From Prevotella sp. (lineage in GTDB: Bacteria; Bacteroidota; Bacteroidia; Bacteroidales; Bacteroidaceae), in NCBI GenBank assembly GCA_016291595.1, contig JAEEXN010000006.1, positions 1-64,000 of the forward strand: a DNA stretch of 64,000 bases. Reading direction: 5' to 3'. This document shows positions 52,280-60,335 of the stretch, piece after piece. The notes under the pieces were generated by a model that was not told where the DNA came from, did not search any database, and saw only the letters and a program-made list of their open reading frames with translations. Numbering within the stretch: position 1 is the first letter of the stretch; each line of letters opens with the position of its first letter. A program made the translations under genes and the position numbers.

Positions 52280-53758
52280 ATGAAAAAGATTTCAAATTAT
52301 GTAGTTTCGGCTCTCTGCATCATTGCAGTAGCCTTCTCGGCTGGTGCCTTCCTCAAGGCAAATGCCATCAAACCCTCTACAGCACTTTCTGCTCCTGCAG
52401 GACAACCCGTAGACTTAACTTATGCAGCAGAAAAAGCACTCCCGTCGGTCGTTCATATTTTAAGCACACAAAACAGCAAGACACAGACTATTGACGTTCA
52501 GACAAGAGACCCATTTGAGGATTTCTTCTCTGATCCGTTCGGATGGTTTGGCAATCCTAATCGTGGACAAGGTGGCACACAAAAACGTCAGGTGCAAACT
52601 CCGAAACGCCAAGGCTCTGGTTCGGGTGTCATCATTTCCACTGATGGATATATCGTGACAAATAACCACGTGGTAGAAGGTGCAGATGAGATTACTGTCA
52701 CACTGAACGATAATAAGGAATTCTCTGCTCGTATCATTGGTACTGACAAAACATCTGATTTGGCACTTATCAAGATTGACGTAAATGGTCTCACACCTAT
52801 TGCAATCGCCAATAGTGAAGACATTAAGGTCGGTGAATGGGTATTAGCTGTTGGTAATCCTTTTAATTTGACCAACACTGTCACAGCTGGAATTGTAAGT
52901 GCGAAAGCACGCACTATGGGTCAAAATGGCGTTGAGTCTTTCATTCAGACAGATGCTGCAATCAATCGTGGAAACTCAGGTGGTGCCCTAGTTAACGTAC
53001 GTGGCGAGCTTATTGGTATCAACGATATGCTATACAGCGAGACAGGATCATATGTTGGTTATGGTTTTGCTATTCCAACTTCTATCATGAATAAAGTAGT
53101 AGCAGACCTCAAACAATATGGAACTGTTCAACGTGCCTATATTGGAATTAAAGGTGGTGACGTAAAGAATCAGGTTGACGTTGAGAAAGAAAAAGGAAAC
53201 GATGTCGATTATGGAACGATGGAAGGTGTATACGTAAGTGAAGTAGTAGAAGGTGGTGCTGCCGAGGCTGCAGGTATCAAGTCTGGAGATGTCATTGTAA
53301 ATGTTGATGGTAAGAAAATCACCAAGTTTGGCGAACTGACAGCAATCATGGCAAACAAGAAACCAGGCGATAAACTTACTATTACATACTTGCATAACAA
53401 GCAGAAAGTTACAAAAACAGTGACCCTTAAGAACGAACAGGGCAACACAAACGTAGTAAAACAGGCAGATCTTGATGTCCTTGGCGCAAACTTCCGCGAA
53501 ATCACCGATGCCCAGAAGAAACAACTGAATATTGGTTACGGTCTTGAAGTCATCAAAGTGAATAGCGGAAAGATTAACAAGGCTGGTATCACCAAGGGAT
53601 TCATCATCCAGAATGTAAATAACACTCCCGTGAAAACAATCGACCAATTACAAGAAGTCGTAAAGAATGCATCTACAAGCAAAGAACCAGTGCTTTACAT
53701 ACAAGGTATTTATCCTACCGGTAAAAAAGCCTACTTCGCTATTGGTCTGCAAGATTAA
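52280..53758 (+). CDS. degP: DegP/HtrA-type periplasmic serine protease
   Basis: A 492-residue Do-family protease. A signal anchor is followed by the trypsin-like domain with His about 130 (NNHVVEG), Asp about 160 (TSDLALIKID) and Ser about 233 (GNSGGALVN), then two PDZ domains (AYIGIKGGD..., and VIKVNSGKINKAGITKGFII). The LA-loop region near residues 75-110 is Phe/Gly-rich. It degrades misfolded envelope proteins. Confidence 0.97.
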   Translation: MKKISNYVVSALCIIAVAFSAGAFLKANAIKPSTALSAPAGQPVDLTYAAEKALPSVVHILSTQNSKTQTIDVQTRDPFEDFFSDPFGWFGNPNRGQGGTQKRQVQTPKRQGSGSGVIISTDGYIVTNNHVVEGADEITVTLNDNKEFSARIIGTDKTSDLALIKIDVNGLTPIAIANSEDIKVGEWVLAVGNPFNLTNTVTAGIVSAKARTMGQNGVESFIQTDAAINRGNSGGALVNVRGELIGINDMLYSETGSYVGYGFAIPTSIMNKVVADLKQYGTVQRAYIGIKGGDVKNQVDVEKEKGNDVDYGTMEGVYVSEVVEGGAAEAAGIKSGDVIVNVDGKKITKFGELTAIMANKKPGDKLTITYLHNKQKVTKTVTLKNEQGNTNVVKQADLDVLGANFREITDAQKKQLNIGYGLEVIKVNSGKINKAGITKGFIIQNVNNTPVKTIDQLQEVVKNASTSKEPVLYIQGIYPTGKKAYFAIGLQD

Positions 53759-53768
53759 TTGACATATT

Positions 53769-53817
53769 AATCCCGAAAAAGCAAAAAAAAATCCATTATT
53801 TTTGTTTTTTCGGGATT
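53769..53817 (+). terminator. degP terminator overlapping the rpoD promoter
   Basis: AATCCCGAAAAA (53769-53780) pairs with TTTTTTCGGGATT (53805-53817). Confidence 0.75.
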
Positions 53818-53832
53818 ATTGTATTATTTTTG
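53801..53832 (+). promoter_or_regulatory. rpoD promoter
   Basis: TTTG (53801-53804), 20-nt spacer, TATTTTTG (53825-53832), 24 nt before the ATG. The -33 element and spacer sit in the right arm of the degP terminator. Confidence 0.75.
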
Positions 53833-53856
53833 CAGATGCTTTAAATTGCATGCTAT

Positions 53857-54720
53857 ATGAGACAACTCAAGATTACCAAATCTATTACCAACCGAGAGAG
53901 CGCATCTCTTGATAAATATCTTCAAGAAATCGGACACGAAGAGCTGATTTCAGTAGAAGAAGAAGTGGAACTAGCTCAGCGCATCAGGCAAGGCGACCGC
54001 AAAGCTCTTGAGAAACTGACAAAAGCAAACTTGAGATTTGTCGTATCAGTAGCAAAACAATATCAAAACCAAGGATTAAGCCTGCCTGATTTGATTAATG
54101 AAGGTAATTTAGGACTCATTAAGGCAGCTGAAAAGTTTGACGAGACGAGAGGATTTAAGTTCATTTCGTATGCTGTTTGGTGGATTCGGCAAAGTATTTT
54201 ACAAGCTATTGCTGAGCAGAGCCGTATTGTAAGGCTTCCTCTCAATCAAGTAGGATCAGTCAATAAAATTAATCGTCTGCTCAATAAGTTTGAGCAGGAA
54301 CATGAGCGCAGACCCAGTATTGAGGAGATTGCCGAGCATATAGACTTGCCACAAGACAAGATAGAAGATGCAATGAAGGTAAACACCCGTCATGTTTCTG
54401 TTGATGCCCCATTTGTCGATGGAGAGGAAAACAGCTTGCTCGACGTTCTTATCAATGACGACTCACCCATGGCCGACAAAACTCTTGTCATGGAATCGTT
54501 AAGAGAGGAAATCAACCGTGCTTTGCAACGTCTCAACGAACGGGAGCGCAATATTATTGAAGCTTTCTTTGGCATTAACCAACCGGAAATGACGTTAGAA
54601 GAAATCGGAGATAAATACGGCCTGACACGCGAACGCGTACGCCAGATTAAAGAGAAAGCAATACGCCGTTTACGTCATAGCACAAAAAACAAATTTTTGA
54701 AGTCATACTTAGGACAATGA
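53857..54720 (+). CDS. rpoD: Primary sigma factor RpoD (Bacteroidetes short type)
   Basis: A 287-residue sigma factor lacking the long 1.1 region. Seen are region 1.2 ([23 protein letters not shown]), region 2 ([57 protein letters not shown], read in parts), region 3 and region 4.2 ([29 protein letters not shown]). This is the housekeeping sigma factor that recognises TAnnTTTG. Its stop overlaps the next gene by 4 nt. Confidence 0.97.
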   Translation: MRQLKITKSITNRESASLDKYLQEIGHEELISVEEEVELAQRIRQGDRKALEKLTKANLRFVVSVAKQYQNQGLSLPDLINEGNLGLIKAAEKFDETRGFKFISYAVWWIRQSILQAIAEQSRIVRLPLNQVGSVNKINRLLNKFEQEHERRPSIEEIAEHIDLPQDKIEDAMKVNTRHVSVDAPFVDGEENSLLDVLINDDSPMADKTLVMESLREEINRALQRLNERERNIIEAFFGINQPEMTLEEIGDKYGLTRERVRQIKEKAIRRLRHSTKNKFLKSYLGQ

Positions 54721-55235
54721 AACATATTTGCTTTGTAGTAGCATTATTGTTTACAATGCTATTCTCTATCAATACTATAGCGAAAGCCCAAAACAGAAAC
54801 ATACAAAAAGTATTCATGTTCGGCTTTGCCCAATCATTCAACGATTCGACTGTATATTTTACTGACATACAAGTTGTTGACAGTGTATACATTGAGCAAA
54901 AGACGAAGTTTCTTATGGAACGCGAGAATTATTCCTATCAATTGAAGAATTATCTCGAAGGCACGGGTAAGAAAAATATGGCTTGTATTACTTCATTTGC
55001 TCTGACACGCAAAGATATAGAGAAGAAGTATCTGAAAATGAAACAACGCTATTCAACGCGTGGACATTATTCTATTCAATATATCAACGAAAACGAGATG
55101 AAGTTCACCTCTGTAAAACCTGACGTATTAGAGCGTGAAGAGCAATCATTAACAAAGGCGCAACTCAAGGCAAAAAAGAAAGCTGCTAAAAAAGAAAAGA
55201 AGGATGGACGTAAACCACCAAGAAAGAACTCATAA
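54717..55235 (+). CDS. Exported protein of unknown function in the rpoD operon
   Basis: A 172-residue product. It has a signal peptide ending near AKAQ, a beta/alpha central part ([28 protein letters not shown], then [14 protein letters not shown]), and a lysine-rich tail ([18 protein letters not shown]). It overlaps rpoD by 4 nt and the HprK-like gene by 32 nt. I do not recognise a named family. Confidence 0.75.
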   Translation: MKHICFVVALLFTMLFSINTIAKAQNRNIQKVFMFGFAQSFNDSTVYFTDIQVVDSVYIEQKTKFLMERENYSYQLKNYLEGTGKKNMACITSFALTRKDIEKKYLKMKQRYSTRGHYSIQYINENEMKFTSVKPDVLEREEQSLTKAQLKAKKKAAKKEKKDGRKPPRKNS

Positions 55236-56106
55236 TACTTTCCTAATAGCTGATCATCTCGTCAAGATTGTTTTCAAACAGTCCAAGAAGAACGACATGC
55301 ATCTAATCAGATCGTTCGAGCCATTTAGGACTGACAAGGAGAACAGTTCGTTATTTTTCCAACTTACAGTCGACGACCAACTCCCTCCCATCAAAGAAGG
55401 AAGGGAACGGATAGGTAGATTTGACACAGGAAACGGAGATACTGTTGTCGACCGTTTAGCAGATGGTGGATATCAGTATATAATTAAAGATATTCAAGGA
55501 AATGAATGTTGCCTGTTACAATCAAATAAAGACTTTTCCGACTGTCGTTGTGCTCTAAAAGGCAATTACGATATGCGCAGTTTTGGATTGAACAATGCGC
55601 TGATGCTTATATATGCTTTTGCGGGAAGCCGACATCAAACCTTACTTATTCATGCTTCGCTCGTACGGCACCGAGGTTATGGCTATGCATTTATAGCCAA
55701 AAGCGGAACTGGTAAAAGCACACAAGTAAGTTCATGGTTACGCTACATCGCAGATTGTGAGTTAATGAATGACGATAATCCCATTGTTCGTATTAATGAT
55801 GGTATCCCTTATATTTACGGCTCACCGTGGAGCGGGAAAACCCCTTGTTATCGGCAAGTAAAAGCTCCATTAGGAGCTATAACGCGAATTGACCGTGCAC
55901 AACAGAACAGTATCGAAAGGCTTAGTCCTGTAGAGGCTTTCGCTTCGTTTCTTCCCTCTTGTTCATCTATGAAATGGGATGAGGATATCTTCAATAATAT
56001 TTGTAATACTGTTACTAGAGTTGTAGAAACAACAGGTATATACACCCTACACTGCCTACCAGATCGAGACGCAGCTATTTTATGCAACAAGACCATTTGC
56101 AAATAA
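55204..56106 (+). CDS. HprK-like P-loop kinase domain protein
   Basis: A 300-residue protein. After a beta-rich N-terminal half (TFLIADHLVKIVF start), the P-loop GTGKST lies near residues 168-173 (FIAKSGTGKSTQVSSW), followed by MNDDNPIVR and YGSPWSGKTP, the layout of HPr kinase/phosphorylase-type domains such as those in lasso-peptide and other RiPP clusters. The target is unknown. The long start overlapping the upstream gene is kept because the TFLIADH N-terminus fits the family; ATG 55297 is the alternative. Confidence 0.8.
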   Translation: MDVNHQERTHNTFLIADHLVKIVFKQSKKNDMHLIRSFEPFRTDKENSSLFFQLTVDDQLPPIKEGRERIGRFDTGNGDTVVDRLADGGYQYIIKDIQGNECCLLQSNKDFSDCRCALKGNYDMRSFGLNNALMLIYAFAGSRHQTLLIHASLVRHRGYGYAFIAKSGTGKSTQVSSWLRYIADCELMNDDNPIVRINDGIPYIYGSPWSGKTPCYRQVKAPLGAITRIDRAQQNSIERLSPVEAFASFLPSCSSMKWDEDIFNNICNTVTRVVETTGIYTLHCLPDRDAAILCNKTICK

Positions 56107-56117
56107 AGGAAATACAA

Positions 56118-56567
56118 ATGCCAAATGCCATGCTGCTTCCCGAAATCGTAAAGCTGCTTGACGAGGGCCACACAGTTACATTAAGGCTGCGTGGTTTTAG
56201 CATGCGCCCTTTTCTTGAAGACGGACGCGATAAAGCTTTGCTCACAAAGGCTGATAATCCTAAAGTCGGTGATCCAGTGTTAGCAGAAGTAGATCCTAAG
56301 CATTTTGTGCTTCATCGCATCATAAAAATCGATGGAGATCAGGTGATTCTAAGAGGTGACGGTAACCTGGCAGACGAACAATGCAGTATTCAGGATGTGA
56401 AAGGCGCTGTTATCGGCTTCTACAGAAAGGGACGTGAAACTATGGACCGTACTGATGGGTGGAAATGGCGCACTTATTCATGGATTTGGGTTCACCTCTA
56501 CCCTATCCGCCGATATCTTTTAGCATTTTATCGCCGTATCTGGTTGAAACTATTTAAACCCATATAA
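56118..56567 (+). CDS. S24/S26-type peptidase-like protein
   Basis: About 149 residues. The serine motif LRGFSMRPFLEDG and the downstream VGDPVLAEV...FVLHRIIKIDGDQVILRGDGN match the signal peptidase/LexA-like fold. The usual N-terminal membrane anchor is absent; a C-terminal aromatic, basic, hydrophobic segment (YSWIWVHLYPIRRYLLAFYR) may contact the membrane. It is coded between the HprK-like and PqqD-like genes. Starts at 56082 or 56130 are possible. Confidence 0.78.
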   Translation: MPNAMLLPEIVKLLDEGHTVTLRLRGFSMRPFLEDGRDKALLTKADNPKVGDPVLAEVDPKHFVLHRIIKIDGDQVILRGDGNLADEQCSIQDVKGAVIGFYRKGRETMDRTDGWKWRTYSWIWVHLYPIRRYLLAFYRRIWLKLFKPI

Positions 56568-56568
56568 A

Positions 56569-56841
56569 ATGAAAGCAAAAAAAGGATTTAACCTCCGCAA
56601 TGTGTGTGGACAACAGATAATAGTTGCTCAAGGAAAAGAGAATATTGACTTTAGCAATATCATTAGTATGAATGAAAGCTCAGCATGGCTTTGGGAACAA
56701 ATAACAAATAAAGGACTGGACTTTACTCCTGAGATGCTCGCACAAATGCTGACAGTGGAATATGAAGTAGATATTGAAACTGCCATTGAAGATTCAAAAG
56801 AGTTAATCAATCAGTGGTTAGAGGCTGGGATTATCGAATAA
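56569..56841 (+). CDS. PqqD-family peptide-recognition protein
   Basis: A 90-residue protein with the PqqD/RRE pattern: FNLRNVCGQQIIVAQG, ISMNESSAWLWEQI, and a winged-helix C-half (TPEMLAQMLTVEYEVDIETAIEDSKELINQWLEAGII). PqqD-like domains bind leader peptides for modifying enzymes. The start is 1 nt after the peptidase stop. No precursor peptide or radical SAM gene is next to it. Confidence 0.87.
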   Translation: MKAKKGFNLRNVCGQQIIVAQGKENIDFSNIISMNESSAWLWEQITNKGLDFTPEMLAQMLTVEYEVDIETAIEDSKELINQWLEAGIIE

Positions 56842-56894
56842 GTTGATTCGTTTTCTGCCATGTTGAAGTACAAGAACTGTTGCATCTATAGTTG

Positions 56895-57083
56895 ATGACT
56901 GTTTATCTTCGAATTAATGGCTAGTTATACTTCAATTAATGGCTAGTTATACTTCAATTAATGGCTAGTTATACTTCAATTAATGGCTAATTATACTTCA
57001 ATTAATGGCTAATTATACTTCAACTAATGACCAAGTACAAGGTATTTGATAACCAGTTACAACGTAATTGATGACTAATCAAG
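56895..57083 (+). repeat. 22-nt minisatellite array F (about nine units)
   Basis: Units begin at 56897, 56919, 56941, 56963, 56985, 57007, 57029, 57051 and 57073, an exact 22-nt period. The five middle units are nearly identical (ATGGCTAGTTATACTTCAAT plus TA) and the outer ones decay. All frames contain stops. The 319-nt gap between the convergent pqqD-like and DUF4738 genes holds nothing else I can see. Confidence 0.93.
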
Positions 57084-57160
57084 TTTTAATAAGAGGCTGA
57101 TTTGCGGTTAAAGGAGACCTATTAGGCAAATCCTAACTATTGAATTCAAACAATAGAACA

Positions 57161-57970
57161 CTAATCGGTTGCGCTTTTTAATGTCAGTTTCCCATTAAAA
57201 GAGACAAGCACTTCAACAACATAGCTGCTGGGACTATCTGGAATACCCAGCAAAGCGTTAAAATGTATACCTTCAGCATCGATTCCGCTGAAGATAAAGT
57301 CACTTAGCACACACTTTGTGAGGAAATCTGCTGGAACTTTACCTTTGAAGTCTTGTTTATAGAAATTGCTGGAGTACACTTTTGTTGTGCCTTTGAACAC
57401 CCCCATGTGGATAATATTGTCATAGTAGATATTCTCAACTTCAACACCATCATCGTTGTAAGAGGTCTTTATTACCTTATAAGTAGTTGGATTGACCTGC
57501 ACATAACAGTGAAAACGGTTGTTATCATAGACAACAACAGTATCACGTTTAATAAGCTGACGCTGATTAATCGGTTGAGGTTGCTTACCTTCAAAAGCAT
57601 AGGTATCATCAGGATTCTCGCTCTTCACCAATCGTACAGACTCACCATTTTGATTCTTGAACACAAACAGATGGGACGCCTGTTTTTCAATTGGATACTT
57701 CACCACATTAGCTCCCTGAAGGACCAAGGTATCACCAATTATCTTGAAACTGACAGGAACGCTGGTAGTATCGGGATAAAAGATACTATCACCTTTGGCC
57801 CGGAAAGCAATGTCCTCACTATCCTCATTAATCCATATTCCCTGCAGTAAAGACTTAGCTGTCTTGTTTTCTTTTTGGACAACAATCTCTTGGTTGTCCT
57901 TCTGACGTTTGCAGGAGAACAAGATTGCCGACAACAGCAACATCACCAATAAGACTCTTTGTCCTTTCAT
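57161..57970 (-). CDS. DUF4738-like lipoprotein
   Basis: A 269-residue lipoprotein (lipobox AILFSC, then KRQKDN). A beta-rich body includes LLQGIWINEDSEDIAFRAKGDSIFYPD and a second domain with YYDNIIHMGVFKG. It follows rfbC by 22 nt on the same strand. The function is unknown. Confidence 0.75.
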   Translation of the reverse strand: MKGQRVLLVMLLLSAILFSCKRQKDNQEIVVQKENKTAKSLLQGIWINEDSEDIAFRAKGDSIFYPDTTSVPVSFKIIGDTLVLQGANVVKYPIEKQASHLFVFKNQNGESVRLVKSENPDDTYAFEGKQPQPINQRQLIKRDTVVVYDNNRFHCYVQVNPTTYKVIKTSYNDDGVEVENIYYDNIIHMGVFKGTTKVYSSNFYKQDFKGKVPADFLTKCVLSDFIFSGIDAEGIHFNALLGIPDSPSSYVVEVLVSFNGKLTLKSATD

Positions 57971-57992
57971 CTTTTATATATTATACTACAAC

Positions 57993-58541
57993 TTAATCAA
58001 ACAAAACTGCATCTGCTAAACCGAGAGCATTTAAGTCTTTTTCACTCATAATCAGATTCTCCTCACTAATTGGCCAATTAATGCCAAGAGCGGGATCATC
58101 GAAACGAATAGAGGCTTCCTGTTGAGGAGCATATATATTGTCTACTTGATAAGTAAAGACGGCCTCTTCACTCAAAACCAGGAATCCATGGGCAAAACCA
58201 CGGGGTATAAAAAACTGGAGTTTATTCTCGTCGCTTAATTCTATGGAAACATGCTGGCCAAAGGTTGGTGAGCTCTTTCGAAGGTCTACAGCCACATCGA
58301 GCACACGCCCTTTAATCACTCTCACTAACTTGGCCTGAGAATATTCGCCTTTCTGATAATGAAGGCCTCGCAATACACCATAACTTGATTTTGACTCATT
58401 CTCCTGAATGAAGTCTATCTGCCCCACATTCTGCTCAAATTCCTCTTTCTTAAAAGCCTCGAAAAAATAGCCACGCGCGTCATTAAAAACCTTGGGCTCT
58501 ATGATGACAACACCTTCTATTTTCGTATTAGAGTATTTCAT
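57993..58541 (-). CDS. rfbC: dTDP-4-dehydrorhamnose 3,5-epimerase
   Basis: A 182-residue cupin enzyme of dTDP-L-rhamnose synthesis. Catalytic His is in LRGLHYQ, with FIPRGFAHGFLVLSE and the N-terminal IIEPKVFNDARGYFFEAF. No other rhamnose genes are nearby. The start at 58541 is chosen because a -7 box lies 5 nt upstream. Confidence 0.95.
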   Translation of the reverse strand: MKYSNTKIEGVVIIEPKVFNDARGYFFEAFKKEEFEQNVGQIDFIQENESKSSYGVLRGLHYQKGEYSQAKLVRVIKGRVLDVAVDLRKSSPTFGQHVSIELSDENKLQFFIPRGFAHGFLVLSEEAVFTYQVDNIYAPQQEASIRFDDPALGINWPISEENLIMSEKDLNALGLADAVLFD

Positions 58542-58545
58542 AGTG

Positions 58546-58574
58546 CAAATGTACGAATAATAATCGACACCAAA
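58546..58574 (-). promoter_or_regulatory. rfbC promoter abutting the start codon
   Basis: TTTG (58571-58574, minus), 17-nt spacer, TACATTTG (58546-58553), then CACT and ATG. The mRNA would have almost no leader. Confidence 0.65.
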
Positions 58575-58612
58575 AAGGATTTTCACTTTTTTTCTTTTCT
58601 GAGAATAAAATA

Positions 58613-58644
58613 TTTGGATTATTCGGAAAAAACAAGTAAATTTG
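58613..58644 (+). promoter_or_regulatory. Promoter abutting the GTG start of the SPOR gene
   Basis: TTTG (58613-58616), 20-nt spacer, TAAATTTG (58637-58644), then CACTC and GTG at 58650. Confidence 0.75.
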
Positions 58645-58649
58645 CACTC

Positions 58650-59654
58650 GTGATTGAATTAGAAAGACATATAGAAATACTTCTTCTCAACAACGATTGT
58701 GTGATAGTGCCGGGTTTAGGAGGCTTTATGACCAATCATGTTGAAGCGCGATACGATGACGAGGATCATTTGTTCTTGCCACCGCTTCGCACCCTTGGAT
58801 TCAATCCGAAGCTCAGACTGAATGACAGTTTACTGGCTCAATCCTATGTGGAGGCTTACGATATCAGTTATCCTGATGCGATTCACCGTATTGAGGACGA
58901 GGTGAATGAATTGCGCCAACACCTGGAAAACGAGGGCTTTTATGAGTTTAATGGCATTGGTGTTCTTTCTCTTAACGAAGAAGGTTGTTTTGAATTTGCA
59001 CCTTGCGAGGCAGGTATTCTCACTCCTTCCTTCTATGCATTGAGCAGTTTTGAGATGGATATGCTGACAAAAACAGTTGAAGTTAAAACAGAGCCACTCA
59101 CCAAGGCAACGGAAAAGCCAGAGACTCACCTCGTGGAGACCATGAGACTATCTGAAGCAAATGATAGTGAGCCTGAGGAACCACACACCATTCATATAAA
59201 GGTTAGCTTGCTCCGAAATCTAGCCGCAGCTGCCATTGTAGTATTTGCCTTCCTTCTGTTCAGCACTCCGTTAGGCACCAATAAGCAGACTGCATCGATA
59301 GACAGCCATGTGCTCAAACAAATTATGCCTAAAGAAGTTACCCTTGGCAATCAGGAAATCAAGAAAGTTGTTACCGAAAAGAAAATTGCCCTCAACCAAC
59401 AATCTACCGAAAAGAATAAAACTGTTGAGGACGTATTCACTATTGTATTGGCAAGCCATGTTTCGAAGGCTAATGCTGCCGAGTTCGTAAAACAACTGGC
59501 AAAGAAAGGTTTTCAGGCACAAGTGATAAGCAAGACAAGCACCAAGGTAATCTATGGACGTTATAAGACTGAAGGAGAAGCCTATAAGTCATTGGGTGAG
59601 CTACGCGATCTTGATGATTTCAAAGAAGCCTGGGTGCTGAAAGTCAGGCTATAG
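58650..59654 (+). CDS. HU-like N-terminal domain / SPOR domain membrane protein
   Basis: A 334-residue protein. The N-terminal part matches the bacterial HU-CCDC81 type (VIELERHIEILLLNNDCVIVPGLGGF), a transmembrane helix lies near residues 188-205 (NLAAAAIVVFAFLLFSTPLG), and a SPOR peptidoglycan-binding domain ends the protein (FTIVLASHVSKANAAEFVKQL...YGRYKTEGEAY). It likely acts in envelope or division. A GTG start is proposed because family members begin at this point and the promoter box lies inside the longer frame. Confidence 0.85.
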   Translation: MIELERHIEILLLNNDCVIVPGLGGFMTNHVEARYDDEDHLFLPPLRTLGFNPKLRLNDSLLAQSYVEAYDISYPDAIHRIEDEVNELRQHLENEGFYEFNGIGVLSLNEEGCFEFAPCEAGILTPSFYALSSFEMDMLTKTVEVKTEPLTKATEKPETHLVETMRLSEANDSEPEEPHTIHIKVSLLRNLAAAAIVVFAFLLFSTPLGTNKQTASIDSHVLKQIMPKEVTLGNQEIKKVVTEKKIALNQQSTEKNKTVEDVFTIVLASHVSKANAAEFVKQLAKKGFQAQVISKTSTKVIYGRYKTEGEAYKSLGELRDLDDFKEAWVLKVRL

Positions 59655-59715
59655 TTATGCTCTACGACTCTATAGTTCATCTCTACGTTCATAGAGCATC
59701 CTTCTACATGTAGCA
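59652..59715 (+). repeat. 21-nt minisatellite array D (three units)
   Basis: Core GCTCTACG or variants at 59659, 59680 and 59701, an exact 21-nt period; unit close to ATAGTTATGCTCTACGACTCT. It begins at the stop codon of the SPOR gene. Confidence 0.82.
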
Positions 59716-59767
59716 AAAGGCATATTTACAAACGTGTTTATTCTTACTAACATTCTATTATTTTATT

Positions 59768-60319
59768 TTGAAAAGAGTACGATGCCCCAAATGTGACTAT
59801 TATATCACATTCGATGAAACCCAATATCAGGCAGGACAATCACTGGTTTTCCAATGCCCTCAATGCAATAAGCAGTTTGGCATTCGAATAGGCATATCAA
59901 AACTCCGTTCTACCCAAAAAGAGGAGAACCAGCAAATGGCTTCCGATGAGCATATTGATGAAGCTGAATATGGTTCTATCATCGTTATTGAGAATGTTTT
60001 CCACTACAAGCAGATTATCCCTTTAAAGATGGGAGACAATATCATTGGACGATACATGAAGGGGAATCCAACATGCAACACCCCTATTGAAACGGTGGAC
60101 CCAAGTGTTGACCTATGTCATTGTGTAATCAACGTTAGCCGCGACAAAAAAGGGAAACTGAAATATGTGTTACGAGACGGACCTAGCAATACAGGAACCT
60201 TTGTAGACAATGAGATTTTGGGAGACCGCGAACGAAGAATCATCAATGACGGAACCCTTTTCACTATTGGGGCAACAAGCATTATTTTACATACTGCCGA
60301 CAGCAACGAAAATGCCTGA
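59768..60319 (+). CDS. Zinc-ribbon plus FHA domain protein
   Basis: A 183-residue protein starting at TTG (no ATG or GTG available before the upstream stop). Two CxxC pairs (CPKC, CPQC) form a zinc ribbon in residues 6-38, then an acidic linker and an FHA phosphopeptide-binding domain (IIGRYMKGN, DLCHCVINVSRD, GPSNTGTFVDNEIL). It lies directly before the T9SS plug gene. Confidence 0.8.
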   Translation: MKRVRCPKCDYYITFDETQYQAGQSLVFQCPQCNKQFGIRIGISKLRSTQKEENQQMASDEHIDEAEYGSIIVIENVFHYKQIIPLKMGDNIIGRYMKGNPTCNTPIETVDPSVDLCHCVINVSRDKKGKLKYVLRDGPSNTGTFVDNEILGDRERRIINDGTLFTIGATSIILHTADSNENA

Positions 60320-60335
60320 CCGATATATTGAGACT

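Noticed and set aside
56895-57083. CRISPR array
   Set aside because: Units follow each other directly with no unique spacers, and there are no cas genes; it is a plain tandem repeat. The same holds for the 21-nt arrays.
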